Source: Nocardia brevicatena NBRC 12119 (lineage in GTDB: Bacteria > Actinomycetota > Actinomycetes > Mycobacteriales > Mycobacteriaceae). Taken from it: DNA of 64,000 nucleotides. The position numbers and the translations under genes were made by a program. Within the stretch, counting starts at the first letter, position 1. Each line of letters begins with the position of its first letter. The stretch is taken from NCBI RefSeq assembly GCF_000308495.1, contig NZ_BAFU01000091.1:116827-180826 (forward strand). Direction: 5' to 3'. Shown here in pieces: positions 63,536 to 64,000 of the stretch. A model generated the notes under the pieces. The model was not told where the DNA came from. It saw only the letters and a list, made by a program, of their open reading frames with translations, and did no database searches.

Positions 63536-64000
63536 ATGAGCGACGATGATCCTTCCGCTCATCGGCAACGACCTGGACGACGTCCCGACGGTGCTCCTGC
63601 CCGTCGGGCCCCTCTGGCACCGTGGGAACGCGTGCAGCTACCGCCCGGGGAACCTGATATGAGCGGCGAGCAGAACAGCGGGTTTCACGGAGATATCGGC
63701 ATGGGAGACGGCGCCGACACCCCGCGTGAACCCGCGCCGCAATTGCGGAGGATGAACCCGCCGGCCGCCGGACCCCCGCCTCCGGTACAGCGCATCCCAC
63801 CGGCGCAGCGGCCCGTCCACCCGGACTCCGGCGTACACCCCGGAGAGAGCCGTTACGCACCCGCGGAGCCGCCACGGCCGGCGTCTCTGCCCCGACCGGC
63901 ACCCCCGGGGCGCGCCGGCCCGCCAACCGGATCGCGTCCGAGCGTGCTGCCGGCCCGGCGCCCGGGCCCGACGCCCGGAGCCGAACCGGCCGGGCCACCT
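63536..64000 (+). CDS. murJ: MurJ (lipid II flippase) N-terminus, cut by window edge
   Basis: The first 155 codons of an open frame behind AGGAGG (ATG at 63533 is equally possible). All visible residues are a proline/arginine-rich, low-complexity cytoplasmic extension (PPPPVQRIPPAQRPVHPD, PRPAPPGRAGPP) with no transmembrane segment yet. The identification rests on gene order: Rv3907c-Rv3910 and its Nocardia equivalents place murJ/mviN here, and actinobacterial MurJ has a long disordered N-terminus. The catalytic membrane domain is outside the window. Confidence 0.65.
   Translation, partial: MSDDDPSAHRQRPGRRPDGAPARRAPLAPWERVQLPPGEPDMSGEQNSGFHGDIGMGDGADTPREPAPQLRRMNPPAAGPPPPVQRIPPAQRPVHPDSGVHPGESRYAPAEPPRPASLPRPAPPGRAGPPTGSRPSVLPARRPGPTPGAEPAGPP

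Overview
The window is high-GC DNA from a mycolic-acid-producing actinobacterium, most likely Nocardia or a close relative. The evidence is a complete mce operon (two YrbE permeases, MceA to MceF, two Mce-associated proteins), a three-subunit Sdh1-type succinate dehydrogenase, DUF397/XRE and DUF5753 regulators, a DUF4185 arabinan-type wall enzyme, and the pcnA / Nudix / DUF6049 / MurJ gene order also found in mycobacteria. No rRNA, tRNA, CRISPR array, integrase or insertion sequence was seen.

Layout. 1-5 kb: the start of an acyl-CoA ligase (runs off the left edge), a nitronate monooxygenase, an MBL-fold hydrolase, and an NlpC/P60 hydrolase plus S4 protein pair. 5-8 kb: an AAA ATPase followed by a 17-bp-arm palindrome and a frameshift-ridden alpha/beta-hydrolase pseudogene. 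8-12 kb: a 95-aa conserved protein, then a leader peptide and sdhCAB. 12-16 kb: an XRE + DUF397 pair, tiny genes and an AlkA-like glycosylase. 15.7-20.7 kb: an FAD/Fe-S oxidoreductase carrying a 36-bp triple repeat, and an ABC exporter behind a MerR-type promoter. 20.8-30 kb: a sulfite-oxidase-like molybdoenzyme, small membrane proteins, a TetR/thioesterase pair, a DUF445-like protein, a TIGR03084 protein, L-2-hydroxyglutarate oxidase, SRPBCC and RNase H proteins. 30-32.3 kb: a regulator module with a resolvase-like protein. 32.4-42.8 kb: the mce operon on the minus strand. 43-50 kb: secreted S1 protease, lipoprotein, L,D-transpeptidase, M13 metallopeptidase, DUF4190 protein, pirin. 50-60 kb: Nudix, MFS exporter, DUF4185 protein, 5-oxoprolinase/hydantoinase. 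58.5-64 kb: pcnA, Nudix, DUF6049 and the start of murJ.

Function. Much of the window serves the cell envelope: Mce lipid import, peptidoglycan hydrolysis and 3-3 crosslinking (NlpC/P60, L,D-transpeptidase), arabinan turnover (DUF4185) and lipid II flipping (MurJ). The rest is respiration (Sdh1), redox and acyl metabolism, and small regulators. Convergent pairs are often separated by long, nearly perfect hairpins that look like bidirectional terminators.

No obviously new multi-gene system stands out. The most unusual points are the in-frame 36-bp triple repeat in the Fe-S oxidoreductase, the catalytically degenerate resolvase-like protein opposite an XRE regulator with palindromic operators, the AAA ATPase bracketed by CTAGA-type palindromes, a leader peptide coupled to sdhC, several tiny genes with strong ribosome binding sites, and a 700-bp structured leader before the L,D-transpeptidase. 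All assignments come from reading the sequence; no database search was run.
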